46,879 bases of DNA from Spirochaetota bacterium (GCA_034190085.1 JAXHTS010000001.1:1-46879), one strand, 5' to 3'. Positions 25,361-35,100 are shown, numbered from the stretch's first letter. A program made the numbers and translations. Notes: generated by a model from the sequence alone, not told the origin.

Positions 25361-27844
25361 ATGATTAGAGCTGTGATTATGGCAGGTGGTGAGGGAACAA
25401 GGCTGAGACCCTTAACCTCAAATCGTTCAAAGCCAATGATTCCAATTATTAACAAGCCAGTAATCGAACATATAATTAAACTATTAAAAAAGCACGGTAT
25501 AATAGATATTATCATTAGTCTTTATTACCTCCCTGAGGGGGCACAGAATTATTTTGGTGATGGTTCTGATTGGAATGTGAATATTACATATTCCGTTGAA
25601 GAGACACCACATGGAACTGCGGGCGGTGTAAAGAAGGCCATTGGAAATCATGATGATACTTTTATTGTTCTCAGCGGTGATGGCGTTATAGACTTCGATA
25701 TTACTCATATATTAGGGTATCATAAGGAGAAGAATTCATCATTTACAATAGTATTGAAGCATGTTAAGAAACCAGTAGATTACGGAATTGTTATTGTTGA
25801 TGATAATGGTAGAATAGTAAAATTTATAGAAAAACCGGCCTGGAGCGAGGTGTTTAGTGATACAGTCAATACAGGAATGTACATAATTGAGCCTGAGGTT
25901 TTAGACTTTATACCCGAAAAAGAGGCCGACTTCTCCCTGGATATCTTTCCATTGTTGCAGAAGAAAAATTTTCCAATTTATGGATACCTGGCAGAAGGAT
26001 ATTGGTGTGATATCGGTAATCTTGATGCCTATAGGGAGGCTCATAAAGCAATTTTAGATGGTCTTGTAAAAATAGATATTATGGGGAAAAAGATTGATGA
26101 AGATATTTGGGTTGGCAGGAATGTCGATATCGCTGCAGATGCAGTGCTTAAAGCGCCCATTATATTGGGTGATTTCGTGAGAATAAAAAGTGGCGCAGAG
26201 GTGGCCGAATATACAATCCTGGGTGATAATTGTGTTGTCGAAGAAAATGCATCAGTTAGACGAAGCATTATACATCATAGCACTGTAATCGGGCCTAAAT
26301 CCGAATTGCGTGGCGCAATAATAGGTAAGAGGTGTGTTTTAGAAGAGGCAGTATCAATTTATGAGGGAGCGGTTGTCAGCGATGATTGTCAGATCGGTAG
26401 TGGAGTTGAGGTACCATCTGACATCAGGGTATGGCCAGATAAGGTGATTGAGCAGGGCACAAGGCTTACAACGGACCTTATTTGGGGTCAGAGAGAAAAA
26501 AAGACTTTGTTTGGTATTGAAGGCATAATCGGATCCTTTAACATTAAGATAACACCTGAATTCGCAGCAAAATTGGGATCAGCGCTTGGGGCATATCTTA
26601 ACAAGAACTCAACAGTTGTGATAAGTCGTGATACTACATCGGCCTCCCGCTTAATTAAAAGGGCTATCTCGTCAGGTTTGTTGTCAATGGGGGTTGATGT
26701 CTTTGATATGGAAATTGAATCAATACCAATAAATAAATATACTACGAGACTACTCAATTCGGATATGGGAATTTATATTCAAAAATCTCCATTGGCAGGT
26801 TTGCAATATATTCAAATAAAGATATTCGACAAACATGGCTTTCAGATCCCAATAAGTGATGAGAAGAGAATTGAGAACATTTTCTTTAGGGGAGACTATC
26901 CGAGAAAGGATGCCTTTGAAGTTGGTAAAATGTTGTTCCCAATACACCAGATTGAATCATATATTTCAAATATTAAGAATTATGTGGATTTCAATCTTAT
27001 AAAAAAGAGGAAATGGAATATCATAGTGGACTGTTTCAACGGTTCCACATCTTATGTCTTTCCTGAGTTGTTATCAAGCGTTGGTTGCGAGGTTATTGTT
27101 CTACGTGGGCAGATAAAGGAGTTTCTAAGTGAGGAAGAGGTGAAAAATGAAACTAGAAAAGCGATAGAGAATATTGTAGCTATGGCAAAGGCGAACAAGG
27201 AGGTTGGAGTAATTATTGGGCCACATGGTGAATACCTGACTATTGTTGATGAGACTGGCAACATCCTATCCAATGATGATATAAGCGCTATTCTGTGTAT
27301 ATATTATCTGAAATATAGGAATGAGAAGATCATTAACATCCCTGTTACATCCTCTATGATTATTGACGAAATTGCATATTCTTATGGTGGAAAGGTTATT
27401 CGAATAAGCTCTAAGATGAGATCGCCGGTTGACACTAACGACTTGTTTCTTAAAGGCACTTCTGGCCGGTATCCTTATCTTGAAAGGGATTATGATCCTA
27501 TGATAACCTTTTTGAAAATTCTAGAATTCGCAACATTAGAGGATACAACGCTATACGAATTGAGAGAGAGCCTTCCCAAAAGTAACATATTAAGGGTATC
27601 AATTCCATGTTCAATTGATGAAAAAGCAACGATAATGAATAGTCTGACTGCAAAGACTGATACTGATAATATTGATATGATTGATGGAGTAAGGATTAAT
27701 AAGGAGGATGCCTGGATACTAATATTGCCAGATGCCACACAGCCATTAATTCATCTATATGCTGAAAGCAAAAATATTCATAGTCGAGAAAAGATAATAG
27801 AGGAATACGCACTCAGAATAAAACAATTTAAGAATTCATCCTAG
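25361..27844 (+). CDS. Sugar-1-phosphate nucleotidyltransferase fused to degenerate phosphomannomutase-like domain
   Basis: 827 aa, cytoplasmic. Residues 1-240 are a GT-A nucleotidyltransferase with AGGEGTRLRPLT (8-19), KPM and the GDGVIDFD block. Residues about 250-370 are a left-handed beta-helix (repeats such as GDFVRIKSGAEV). Residues about 380-827 are a phosphoglucomutase/phosphomannomutase-like domain. In it the phosphoserine loop reads GIYIQKSPL where TASHNP is usual. The metal loop expected as DGDxDR reads GPHGEYL (about 617-623) and has lost its aspartates. The nucleotidyltransferase (mannose-1-phosphate guanylyltransferase-like) is likely active, and the mutase part probably not. 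It serves cell-surface glycan synthesis. Strong SD (GGAGAGGAG) before the ATG. Confidence 0.88.
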   Translation: MIRAVIMAGGEGTRLRPLTSNRSKPMIPIINKPVIEHIIKLLKKHGIIDIIISLYYLPEGAQNYFGDGSDWNVNITYSVEETPHGTAGGVKKAIGNHDDTFIVLSGDGVIDFDITHILGYHKEKNSSFTIVLKHVKKPVDYGIVIVDDNGRIVKFIEKPAWSEVFSDTVNTGMYIIEPEVLDFIPEKEADFSLDIFPLLQKKNFPIYGYLAEGYWCDIGNLDAYREAHKAILDGLVKIDIMGKKIDEDIWVGRNVDIAADAVLKAPIILGDFVRIKSGAEVAEYTILGDNCVVEENASVRRSIIHHSTVIGPKSELRGAIIGKRCVLEEAVSIYEGAVVSDDCQIGSGVEVPSDIRVWPDKVIEQGTRLTTDLIWGQREKKTLFGIEGIIGSFNIKITPEFAAKLGSALGAYLNKNSTVVISRDTTSASRLIKRAISSGLLSMGVDVFDMEIESIPINKYTTRLLNSDMGIYIQKSPLAGLQYIQIKIFDKHGFQIPISDEKRIENIFFRGDYPRKDAFEVGKMLFPIHQIESYISNIKNYVDFNLIKKRKWNIIVDCFNGSTSYVFPELLSSVGCEVIVLRGQIKEFLSEEEVKNETRKAIENIVAMAKANKEVGVIIGPHGEYLTIVDETGNILSNDDISAILCIYYLKYRNEKIINIPVTSSMIIDEIAYSYGGKVIRISSKMRSPVDTNDLFLKGTSGRYPYLERDYDPMITFLKILEFATLEDTTLYELRESLPKSNILRVSIPCSIDEKATIMNSLTAKTDTDNIDMIDGVRINKEDAWILILPDATQPLIHLYAESKNIHSREKIIEEYALRIKQFKNSS

Positions 27845-27968
27845 TATCTGTTCAAAGGAAGGACTACCCTATCTCTATAATTGATTCAGGTAATTATTTT
27901 TGTTTTTCTTGCCATAGAATATATCTTGAACATTTAAATTTTATAATAAAATCCTTGGGAGTAAGTGG

Positions 27969-29093
27969 ATGTATGAGGTAAATTGGGAGAGATTGATTAA
28001 AAGGTTCGTCGATTTAGTAAAAATCCCCTCCCCAAGTTGGGATGAGGGTGGGGTGATCTCCTATATCATAGATGTATTAGAGGATTTAGGCATTTATTAT
28101 GAGAAGCATAAGTGTAATGATTCATATAATCTCCTTGCAAGACTTGATGGAAAGGATAATATGGGTTTGCCCATCCTTTTCGTTTGTCATATGGATACTG
28201 TAACGCCCTGTGAGAATGTAAAACCAATAATAACAGCAACAAAAATATCATCTGATGGAACAACCATACTTGGTGCTGATGATAAGGCTGCAATAGCTTC
28301 TTTTCTCGAGGCATTACATTTTATTAAGGAGAGCAAGATACCTCATGGGAGAATCGAGTTCCTTTTCTCCTGTGCTGAGGAGGTTGGTCTTCAGGGTATT
28401 AAGGGGTTTGATTTATCGTTACTAGATGCTAAATACGCCTTTGTCTTTGACAGCGATGGGGAAATAGGAGGGATTACACTCAAGGCTCCATTTCATATCA
28501 CGATGGAAGTAGCAATAAGGGGTAAATCTTCACATGCCGGTGTTGAGCCTGAAAAGGGGGTAAGTGCGATTAGAGTACTTGCTGAAATAATCAGCAGGAT
28601 GCCGCATGGCCGGATTGATGAGGAGACTACCGTAAATGTAGGCAGCATATCCGGAGGTGGCGCGACAAATATTGTTGCCGAGAGCGCCAAGTTTAATCTT
28701 GAAGCAAGATCAATAAATAGAAGTAGGCTTAGATCGCTTGAATCAGAGATTAGGGATATAATAATGGATGTATCAAGGGGTTATCGAGCAAAAGCGAATA
28801 TTGAAAGAAGAGTCGACTATTCAGGATTTTCGATAAAAGAGAATGAAGGGATTGTAAAAATAGTAAATACAGCAATAGAGAAAATCGGATTAAAACCTGA
28901 ATACAGGACCTCTGGAGGAGGTAGCGATACTAATATTATAAATAAGGCTGGGATTAAGGCTGTAAATCTATCTATAGGGATGAAAAACGCTCATACCAAA
29001 AAAGAATACATTCTTATCAAAAATATTCAAAGAGGTGCTATGCTTGTTCTCTCAATAATTGAGTCAGTGAATAAAAATCCACACTCTATTTGA
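27969..29093 (+). CDS. M20-family metallopeptidase, peptidase T-like
   Basis: 374 aa, cytoplasmic zinc aminopeptidase of the PepT-like group. Metal ligands and the catalytic pair are visible: His74-x-Asp76 (CHMD), GADD (104-105), Glu137-Glu138 (CAEEVG), DSD (161-163) and a C-terminal His in KNAHTKKEY. The dimerisation (lid) domain sits between about residues 176 and 285 (RGKSSHAG through NLEARS). Typical substrates are tri- or dipeptides, or related amides; the exact one cannot be read. GGGAG lies 7 nt before the ATG. It is transcribed in the same direction as the preceding fusion gene, after about 124 bp. Confidence 0.9.
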   Translation: MYEVNWERLIKRFVDLVKIPSPSWDEGGVISYIIDVLEDLGIYYEKHKCNDSYNLLARLDGKDNMGLPILFVCHMDTVTPCENVKPIITATKISSDGTTILGADDKAAIASFLEALHFIKESKIPHGRIEFLFSCAEEVGLQGIKGFDLSLLDAKYAFVFDSDGEIGGITLKAPFHITMEVAIRGKSSHAGVEPEKGVSAIRVLAEIISRMPHGRIDEETTVNVGSISGGGATNIVAESAKFNLEARSINRSRLRSLESEIRDIIMDVSRGYRAKANIERRVDYSGFSIKENEGIVKIVNTAIEKIGLKPEYRTSGGGSDTNIINKAGIKAVNLSIGMKNAHTKKEYILIKNIQRGAMLVLSIIESVNKNPHSI

Positions 29094-29116
29094 TATGCGA
29101 TAGGATTAGGTATAGG

Positions 29117-29860
29117 TTAATGAGAGTAATACTTTGCCGTCTCCTTTATCAGCTTTTTAGCTGTTTCTATAACAAAGGGATCATAGCTTTTCTTGCAATA
29201 TACAGTATGATTTATTATTGGACTCACCCTGCCAGTTCCAAGATTATAGTATTTTATATGAAAAGCGATGTCTGCTCCATCAACAGGGTGATGAGAGAAG
29301 AAATAGCTTACCCTCACCATTGTAGGTTCATCGGTATCCTTCATAGAAATCCTGAATCCATGTCTAACCTTGGTAATGTTTGAAGGAGTCTTCATCAACT
29401 GCCTTGCATATAGTAATCCTTCGGGATTCGGGGATATGGTATCACTCTTCCCATTGAGAATTTCTTCTTTCATTTTTGCATACTTCTCTTGGTTACAGTA
29501 CTCATTTGGTTTTGGTTCAATATCGATTCTATTTAAGTCAACCAACCAATGAGCCACAATATCAACCTTCCCATCCACATTACTATCAGTGATTAGGGTA
29601 ATAGTTCTCTCCTTGGATCGGAAATTGCCAATAACTATATTGCTCTTCTTCCCGATTGCTTGATAGATTGCATAATTTTCATTTGAGTTGGGAACCGGCA
29701 TACTCTCAAGTTTTCTTGGAGTAACAAAATCACCTGGGACAAATGTTCCATGTTCTATGTTTGATTGAATTGGTCTTCCTTTTGTGCGGGATACTACATC
29801 AATCTCAGAGATAAAGACCATTATCATAATCAACATACAGATATTAAATATTAGTCTCAT
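29117..29860 (-). CDS. Hypothetical exported protein
   Basis: 247 aa, not recognised. A signal peptide (MRLIFNICMLIMIMVFIS) is followed by a probably mature region from about residue 20. It is rich in polar residues, with a TDSNVDGKVD segment that could bind calcium, the YCNQ and YCKK cysteines, and an SHHPVDGADI block. A helical C-terminus ends in AKKLIKETAKYYSH. Expected in the periplasm. AAGGAAGG lies about 8 nt before the ATG. It converges with the peptidase gene 23 bp away. Confidence 0.7.
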   Translation of the reverse strand: MRLIFNICMLIMIMVFISEIDVVSRTKGRPIQSNIEHGTFVPGDFVTPRKLESMPVPNSNENYAIYQAIGKKSNIVIGNFRSKERTITLITDSNVDGKVDIVAHWLVDLNRIDIEPKPNEYCNQEKYAKMKEEILNGKSDTISPNPEGLLYARQLMKTPSNITKVRHGFRISMKDTDEPTMVRVSYFFSHHPVDGADIAFHIKYYNLGTGRVSPIINHTVYCKKSYDPFVIETAKKLIKETAKYYSH

Positions 29861-30219
29861 AATAAGCCTTCCTTTTCTATTTATAATATTATGTCTTTTA
29901 TTGTCATATGGCTGAGGATAATTGAAATGAATGAATAATATTATTGAATGATTTAATTATAAAGTCAATTATATTAATTTTATTATTATCCATTTCCAGA
30001 AATGATTAAATAATAAAATAACCCCTCCATGGGTTATTTTAGAATACAGTAATGTATGATATATTTTTATCTATTAGACAGTAAAGTCATCATCACTAAA
30101 AATTATTTGCTTGCGTTCATCCTTGATGGAATATGTTAATTTTTATTGTTTATACATTATTGAGGGAATTCAATACTAGCCTAATTGCTATTACATTCTG
30201 ATTTATGATCAAAAGGATA
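29861..30219. other. Intergenic region with a terminator
   Basis: 359 AT-rich bp between two minus-strand genes. It holds the terminator at 30015-30040. No gene. Confidence 0.45.
30015..30040 (-). terminator. Rho-independent terminator of the FecR gene
   Basis: AAAATAACCC (30015-30024) and GGGTTATTTT (30031-30040) form a perfect 10-bp stem with a 6-nt loop, flanked by T-rich sequence on the minus strand. It sits about 180 bp beyond the FecR gene stop and is probably its terminator. Symmetry allows use in both directions. Confidence 0.65.
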
Positions 30220-31305
30220 TTATATTTTTAACTCTTCCCCATTTTTAATATTGAGCTTTCTAATGCTTCCTTTAGAAGAGACATGCAATTTATTGTCTTT
30301 AATTTGAATGTCCCCATCATTAATGATCCTTTTCTTCCATAGAACAGGTCCATTAACTGAAGCACAAAACACAAAATCGCCTGATGCTATGTATAGTTTA
30401 TCCTCCTGCTTGATAGGTGGTTTTATTATGTTTCCCTTCCATATCTTCTTACCATTCTTTATGAAATATATCTCATATTTTGTTATTAGGAGTATCCCCT
30501 CTGGTTCTGGTTTTTCCTTATCTGATTGTATAATTTTGGCAATTTTTTTTATAACCTCTTTGGGCTGTTCCTGGACAGCAATAATCTCCTTTCTCTCATT
30601 TTGAAAATCCTCAATATTAAATTTCTGTATCTTTTTCTTCGATACCACGACATAATCCTTTATCTTTTCCACAATCTTGGCAACTTCTATCTGTACACCC
30701 CTTTGTGCTCCTTCTTTAATGAGTTTTTCAACAACCTTCTCAGTCTTCTTTACATCCTTCTCAGTTATAACTGTTTTTTCATTTTCCGTGAGCGATGGCG
30801 CTTTATTCAATAACTCTTCAACTTTATCTTCAAGTTTTTTAATGCGTTTTATGGCCTTAACCCTTCCATTAAACACCTTGATTCTAGTAGTCTTTTTAAT
30901 ATCGGCCTCAACAGAAAATCTTGTCCCACGAATTCCAGCAACAACAGTAGGCGTTTTAACTAAAAAACTCTCAGATTTTAGGAGTTTCTTGGTTTTGCAT
31001 AAAAGTCGTCCCACATTTAATCCAAGAATTGTATTTTCGATATTATTCTTATTAACTAACGATGAGATTGATAAACTTGATTTTTCCTTTATCCTAATAA
31101 AGGAGCCGCCAATCTTTACATCGCAAGAAGATATATCTCCTGTTGTAAGGATGTCATTCTCGGCTATTATCTCACCAATATCAATCTCAGTATTGTTCTT
31201 CTTTACATCTCCAATAAAGAAGATAACACTCGCGTATTCATCCTCTGTGCTGGAACACCCTATGGTATAGATTAGTATTATGCATAGTAGCAATATTTTA
31301 TACAT
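30220..31305 (-). CDS. FecR-domain lipoprotein
   Basis: 361 aa. The N-terminus MYKILLLCIILIYTIGC ends in a lipobox (TIGC, Cys17), so it is predicted to be lipid-anchored. A FecR domain covers about 25-150 (GDVKK, GEIIAENDILTTGD, VGRLL, SFLVKTPTVVAGIRGT). A charged, lysine-rich helical middle (about 155-265) may be a coiled coil. The C-terminus (about 270-361) is beta-propeller-like (LYIASGDFVFCASVNGPVLW). FecR-domain proteins of this kind occur in many spirochaetes and other diderms; classical FecR senses TonB-dependent uptake, which is not evident here. AAAGGAAG precedes the ATG. A terminator lies downstream at 30015-30040. Confidence 0.85.
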   Translation of the reverse strand: MYKILLLCIILIYTIGCSSTEDEYASVIFFIGDVKKNNTEIDIGEIIAENDILTTGDISSCDVKIGGSFIRIKEKSSLSISSLVNKNNIENTILGLNVGRLLCKTKKLLKSESFLVKTPTVVAGIRGTRFSVEADIKKTTRIKVFNGRVKAIKRIKKLEDKVEELLNKAPSLTENEKTVITEKDVKKTEKVVEKLIKEGAQRGVQIEVAKIVEKIKDYVVVSKKKIQKFNIEDFQNERKEIIAVQEQPKEVIKKIAKIIQSDKEKPEPEGILLITKYEIYFIKNGKKIWKGNIIKPPIKQEDKLYIASGDFVFCASVNGPVLWKKRIINDGDIQIKDNKLHVSSKGSIRKLNIKNGEELKI

Positions 31306-31677
31306 GGAATTTAACTTCCTTTGAAGAATTATTTATCATTTCTATATTTATCGTAGGATAATTATTGTTCATTTTCGTTTTAATATTATAGTATATAGAT
31401 GTTGGGAAATCAATAAAAATATTAATATTAGAATACTGAATTATTTATGGTTCCCGAATTTAAATTTAGTTTAAATTCATGAAACAGCGTAAGCTTTTAT
31501 TATAGTTGAAATTAGTAGCAATTAATAAGATTAAAGGCGTTATTGGAGTCGCTAGGCTGATGAAGAATATGATGGTGATATTATCTGGGAGACAAAATTT
31601 AATTGACTTAAAAATAAATCAGGATTATTTTAAAATTTTGTTGCCGTTAAAAGTATTCCTGAAAGGGGGCGAGAATT
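31306..31677. other. Intergenic region with a palindrome
   Basis: 372 bp between divergent genes. A palindrome at 31456-31478 (GAATTTAAA, 5-nt loop, TTTAAATTC) could be an operator. An open frame at 31506-31724 overlaps the next gene, has no SD and is not believed. Confidence 0.4.
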
Positions 31678-32486
31678 ATGAGGAGTCTGATTTCAATTAT
31701 AATCGTAACATTTTTATCATTTAAAATTATTTTATCAGACATCTTTGGAAATGTAACAACAATAAATCAGGATTTAGATAATTTAGAAAAAAGTCAAAAT
31801 ATCATAGAAGATCCTTCCTTTAACGAATGTCCTTGTTTTATACAATCACTATTAAAGAGTGAATCCTCAATATTTGTCCAAGAAACTAATGTTGATTTAT
31901 CTCGTGATTATGAACTAGATAATATAAGACCTCCTTTGAAATGGAATAGAATTGGTTATGAGTTTATAGCAGGCCTTGGTGGCCATACTTTAGGTATGAC
32001 TCTATTTATAGGTTTAGCGTACTATGAATGTAAAAAAATCCCGATGCACAATGTGTTTTAGCTGGATTACCCGCAATGCTTTCTGCTCCTGCGTTTTCAG
32101 GATTAGGTATATATATTGTAGGAGATACAGAAACAGAATCTGGATCATTAGGTATGACAATTGGTTCCAGTTATATTGGTTGGCTTACAGGATTATTGAT
32201 TTCTGAATATGTCTCTAATAAGATACAAGATTCATCTCCTAATTTAGATTCTGCATCTCATATTGTATTGCCTATAATGATGTCGGTTGTAAGTGGTGTA
32301 ACAACTTTCAATTCAACACGGTATTATAAACAAGATGTAGAAAACAATAGAAGTATTATTAATGCCGAACCTGAGTTTTATAAAGTGAACCTACCTTTAC
32401 CATATTTAAAAATTGACAATAATAAAAGGAATTTCACTAATAGAGATTTCATGATTTGCATAAATGTTGTTAATCTTCGTCTTTAG
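31678..32486 (+). pseudogene. Membrane/exported protein split by a frameshift at an A7 run
   Basis: Two reading pieces, 31678-32061 and about 32039-32486, read as one 269-codon protein if one A is added to the A7 run at 32032-32038. The first piece has a signal peptide (MRSLISIIIVTFLSF) and a glycine-rich membrane-like segment (FIAGLGGHTLGMTLFIGLAYYECKK, split here by position). The second continues in frame as NPDAQCVLAGLPAMLS, then SGLGIYIVGDTETESG and more glycine-rich hydrophobic sequence. The GGGGGCGAG run before the ATG gives a good SD. Causes could be phase variation, programmed slippage, decay or sequencing error. The family is unknown. Confidence 0.65.
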
Positions 32487-32548
32487 AATCGAGCATATAT
32501 TTTATTCGTTTTCCCGATTCCTATCTCTATGATTAGTAGGCGATTTAT

Positions 32549-32758
32549 CTATATCATCTTCTGGAGGGTGTGATAAAACGTTGACAAGCTGTTGAAACCA
32601 ATCATAGAAGCGATCTGTGTTACATCCTGGTCGCTGCCTATGAGCAGTTCCTTGGCTTTCTTTATATGAAGTGAGTTAATATATTCACTCATCTTCATCC
32701 CCTTGTGCTGCATGAAGGGCTTCCCTATAGTTCTGTGAAATTTTATGCAATTTAGACT
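32549..32758 (-). pseudogene. AraC-family transcription factor, C-terminal DNA-binding fragment
   Basis: The minus frame from a stop (TAA just above 32758) to TAG at 32549-32551 reads FHRTIGKPFM, then MSEYINSLHIKKAKELL, QDVTQIASMIGFNSLSTF and YHTLQKMI. This is the two-helix AraC HTH: a first-helix region with GKPF, the YIN-L-I-KAKELL helix, and the IAxxIGFxSLSxF signature of the second HTH. There is an unusual insert between GKPFM and SEYIN. No start and no effector domain remain, so it is a remnant. It overlaps no intact gene. Confidence 0.72.
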
Positions 32759-32801
32759 TTAAACACCTGTTTAAGGATTCATATCTTAATTGAGAAAGTA
32801 T

Positions 32802-32830
32802 TTGACAAAATAATTTATTATATCTATAGT
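32802..32830 (+). promoter_or_regulatory. Sigma-70 promoter candidate
   Basis: TTGACA (32802-32807) and TATAGT (32825-32830) are 17 nt apart. This is a near-consensus sigma-70 promoter lying about 155 nt upstream of the exported-protein gene at 32985. An alternative TATAAT lies at 32830-32835 but at a poor distance. Confidence 0.5.
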
Positions 32831-32984
32831 ATAATATACTAAGTTATATAAAATTGTAGAATTAGTTATATTTTTTTTACATAAAATATTGAATATGTCT
32901 GCATTTTCTTCGATAATATATTCGCAGCGATTGTTATGGATGCAAATCTGCGATATTCTTTATCATTAACATGGAGGTATTATA

Positions 32985-33887
32985 ATGTTGGGAAAAGTTG
33001 GGAGAGGAGCAATCTTAATCGTTTTAATTTCATTACTAATATTTCAAACTAATAACTCATATTCAAAAGATATTCCATTTAAGCTTATCGAGATTGAAAA
33101 AGTATCTCGTTATCACGAAAACAGAATTGCCTTTCAGCATATTCAAAGACAAATTTCTGATGATTTTGATGATTCTATTTCATGCCTATTGATAATAAAG
33201 GATGATAGGATGTATCTTTTAAGGGATGGTTATGATGATGCGAATGTAATTCGGACAACAAGGTATTTGCTTGAATTAGAAAGGAAGGTTTATGATTCTT
33301 TGTGGGTAAACCTGATAGACAAAAAACCAGATTATATCCGTATAACTGATAGAAGAGTGGAGTTAATGATAAATACAAATAAAGATTTTGTATCGAAAAA
33401 TTTTGGGAATTTTTATGCAAACGTGAGAAATTCCTTTATACAGAAGCATGTTAATGTATTTCGACGATTGTTGAACAACAGAAGTGAAGCTGGATTGCAT
33501 ATTGAAAGGAATCCCATTCAAAAGTCTCTTTTTGTCGGGGCTTCTGACGCTGAAACTAAATATGCTTTAGCAGTATCTGGCAAAACACTTAATGATACGG
33601 TTTACTTTGCAGAGGATGCCGATGGCGATGGCTTTACAGAAACATTTACTGTAGATCTTGTCGATGGGTTTCATTGGGGATTTAAGTCTGGACCAAATAT
33701 TTTATTCATCTATAATAATAAAGAAGAAGACATAAAGCAGATTATTGGAAAGTTGGTTCATGAAGCCTATTATGGAACATCTGATGAGGAAAAGAATATA
33801 TTAGCAAACTTTCCTAAAGATGAGGATATTATTAGTGAATTCAAACTCGATAAAGTAGCGCAAGTCAGTGGGATTTCTGAACAATAG
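32985..33887 (+). CDS. Hypothetical exported protein with calcium-loop-like motif
   Basis: 300 aa, not recognised. A signal peptide (MLGKVGRGAILIVLISLLIF) with a cut near NSYSKD predicts a periplasmic or surface location. The body is rich in aromatic and charged residues. A loop DADGDGFTETF near residue 211 has the D-x-D-x-D-G-F form of an EF-hand-type calcium site. No lipobox cysteine. A strong SD (GGAGGT) lies 7-8 nt before the ATG and a promoter candidate is upstream (32802-32830). It faces the PHP phosphoesterase gene convergently. Confidence 0.75.
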   Translation: MLGKVGRGAILIVLISLLIFQTNNSYSKDIPFKLIEIEKVSRYHENRIAFQHIQRQISDDFDDSISCLLIIKDDRMYLLRDGYDDANVIRTTRYLLELERKVYDSLWVNLIDKKPDYIRITDRRVELMINTNKDFVSKNFGNFYANVRNSFIQKHVNVFRRLLNNRSEAGLHIERNPIQKSLFVGASDAETKYALAVSGKTLNDTVYFAEDADGDGFTETFTVDLVDGFHWGFKSGPNILFIYNNKEEDIKQIIGKLVHEAYYGTSDEEKNILANFPKDEDIISEFKLDKVAQVSGISEQ

Positions 33888-33941
33888 AATGAAGCAAGTT
33901 GCAATTGTTATCTTAAATACTAACTTTTTATTATATTAATC

Positions 33942-34883
33942 TTATCGATCTGGCATAGGTTGGTAGCTAGTATTCATAATTGATACATAGAAATCCTTGA
34001 TCTTTTGGAGAAGAGAGTAATCATTTCCACTAATCCCACCAAGCTTTACCTTTGGTTTTGCAGTTGGACCATGAAAGTCTGAGCCAGAAGTAATCAATAG
34101 AGAATTTTTCATTGCATATTCCAAATAGAATTTTCTGTCTTCAGGGGTATGGTATGTTGATATCGCCTCAATGCCTTCGATACCATAACCTCTTATCTGG
34201 TCCAGCCATTCACGCTTTTTTACGAATTTGGGATGAGCAAGCACTGGTATTCCATCAGCTTTCTTTATAATTTCTACCGCTTCTTTAATATCGATTGTCT
34301 GAAATGGGACATATGCTGGTTTCCCTTCAATGAGATATTCTCTATAAAATGAACCCAATTTATCATCTTTTTTGTCTCCATAAAAATACTCATATAATCT
34401 TGCATCATTAAAGTTTTTTTCATTATCAAATATTTCCACCATTATTGATGTGGCTGTTGGTGATCTCCCGCCAGTCATGTCCCATATCCTTTCCTCATTC
34501 ATTGCAAATCCCAGATTTTGCAGCATCTCAATTCTTTTATTTGTAATGAGTATTCTGCTTTTTTTGATTCTATCTAATGCATTAATTAGATCATTATTTT
34601 TTTCGTCAATAAAGTATCCTAAAATATGTTGTTGAGAACCATCAACCGGAAGTACTGATGTTATCTCCACACCAGGAACGTATTCGATATCGTATTTTGG
34701 TGAAATACTTCTGGCAACCTCAAGAGATTCAATTGAGTCATGGTCAGTAATTGAAATTGCGGAGAGGGGTAAATTACATGCAGACTTAAATATCTCTTCA
34801 ACTGAAAGATCAGCATCTTCGCTAAAATTGGAGTGAATATGAAGATCAATGGTCTTTCCCATGGCTGCCTGGTAATCCAACAA
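33942..34883 (-). CDS. PHP-domain phosphoesterase (TrpH/YciV-like)
   Basis: 313 aa, cytoplasmic. The N-terminus has the PHP metal motif DLHIHSNFSED (His15, His17), then SITDHDS, PGVEIT and HILGYF. The C-terminal half has LAHPKF and GSDFHGP, completing the metal site. This pattern is that of TrpH/YciV, reported to remove phosphates from short 3',5'-bisphosphorylated nucleotides or RNA 5' ends. The start is TTG at 34883 with AAAGGG a few bases upstream; an ATG at 34862 is an alternative without SD. It is distinct from the HisJ-type PHP gene at 22296. Confidence 0.88.
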   Translation of the reverse strand: MLDYQAAMGKTIDLHIHSNFSEDADLSVEEIFKSACNLPLSAISITDHDSIESLEVARSISPKYDIEYVPGVEITSVLPVDGSQQHILGYFIDEKNNDLINALDRIKKSRILITNKRIEMLQNLGFAMNEERIWDMTGGRSPTATSIMVEIFDNEKNFNDARLYEYFYGDKKDDKLGSFYREYLIEGKPAYVPFQTIDIKEAVEIIKKADGIPVLAHPKFVKKREWLDQIRGYGIEGIEAISTYHTPEDRKFYLEYAMKNSLLITSGSDFHGPTAKPKVKLGGISGNDYSLLQKIKDFYVSIMNTSYQPMPDR

Positions 34884-35100
34884 TTATTCCCTTTCTTGCA
34901 AGATCCCCTCTTTTAACAAGGTTTACAGAGATGTGTGAAAACCTTATAGTGAAGCTGTTCCTATGTTCAAGGAGAAGTTATCTCATAATGCAATGAGGAC
35001 ATTGTAAGTATAATTCTATTAAATTGTCAATACAATACACTATTTATTATTTATGTTAATGTCGAATACAGCATAGTTATTATTAAGGATATAAAAAAAA

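Larger units (their letters stand above)
32487..32984. other. Gap holding AraC remnant and a promoter
   Basis: 498 bp between the frameshifted membrane gene and the exported protein gene. It contains the AraC-type fragment on the minus strand and a plus-strand promoter candidate (32802-32830). Nothing else is seen. Confidence 0.45.

Noticed and set aside
30677-31270. Open frame of 197 codons on the plus strand
   Set aside because: It is antisense to the FecR lipoprotein, whose signal peptide, lipobox and FecR motifs are clear. The antisense sequence is low-complexity and has no SD.
31506-31724. 72-codon plus-strand frame
   Set aside because: No SD, overlaps the better-supported start at 31678, and has no recognisable content.
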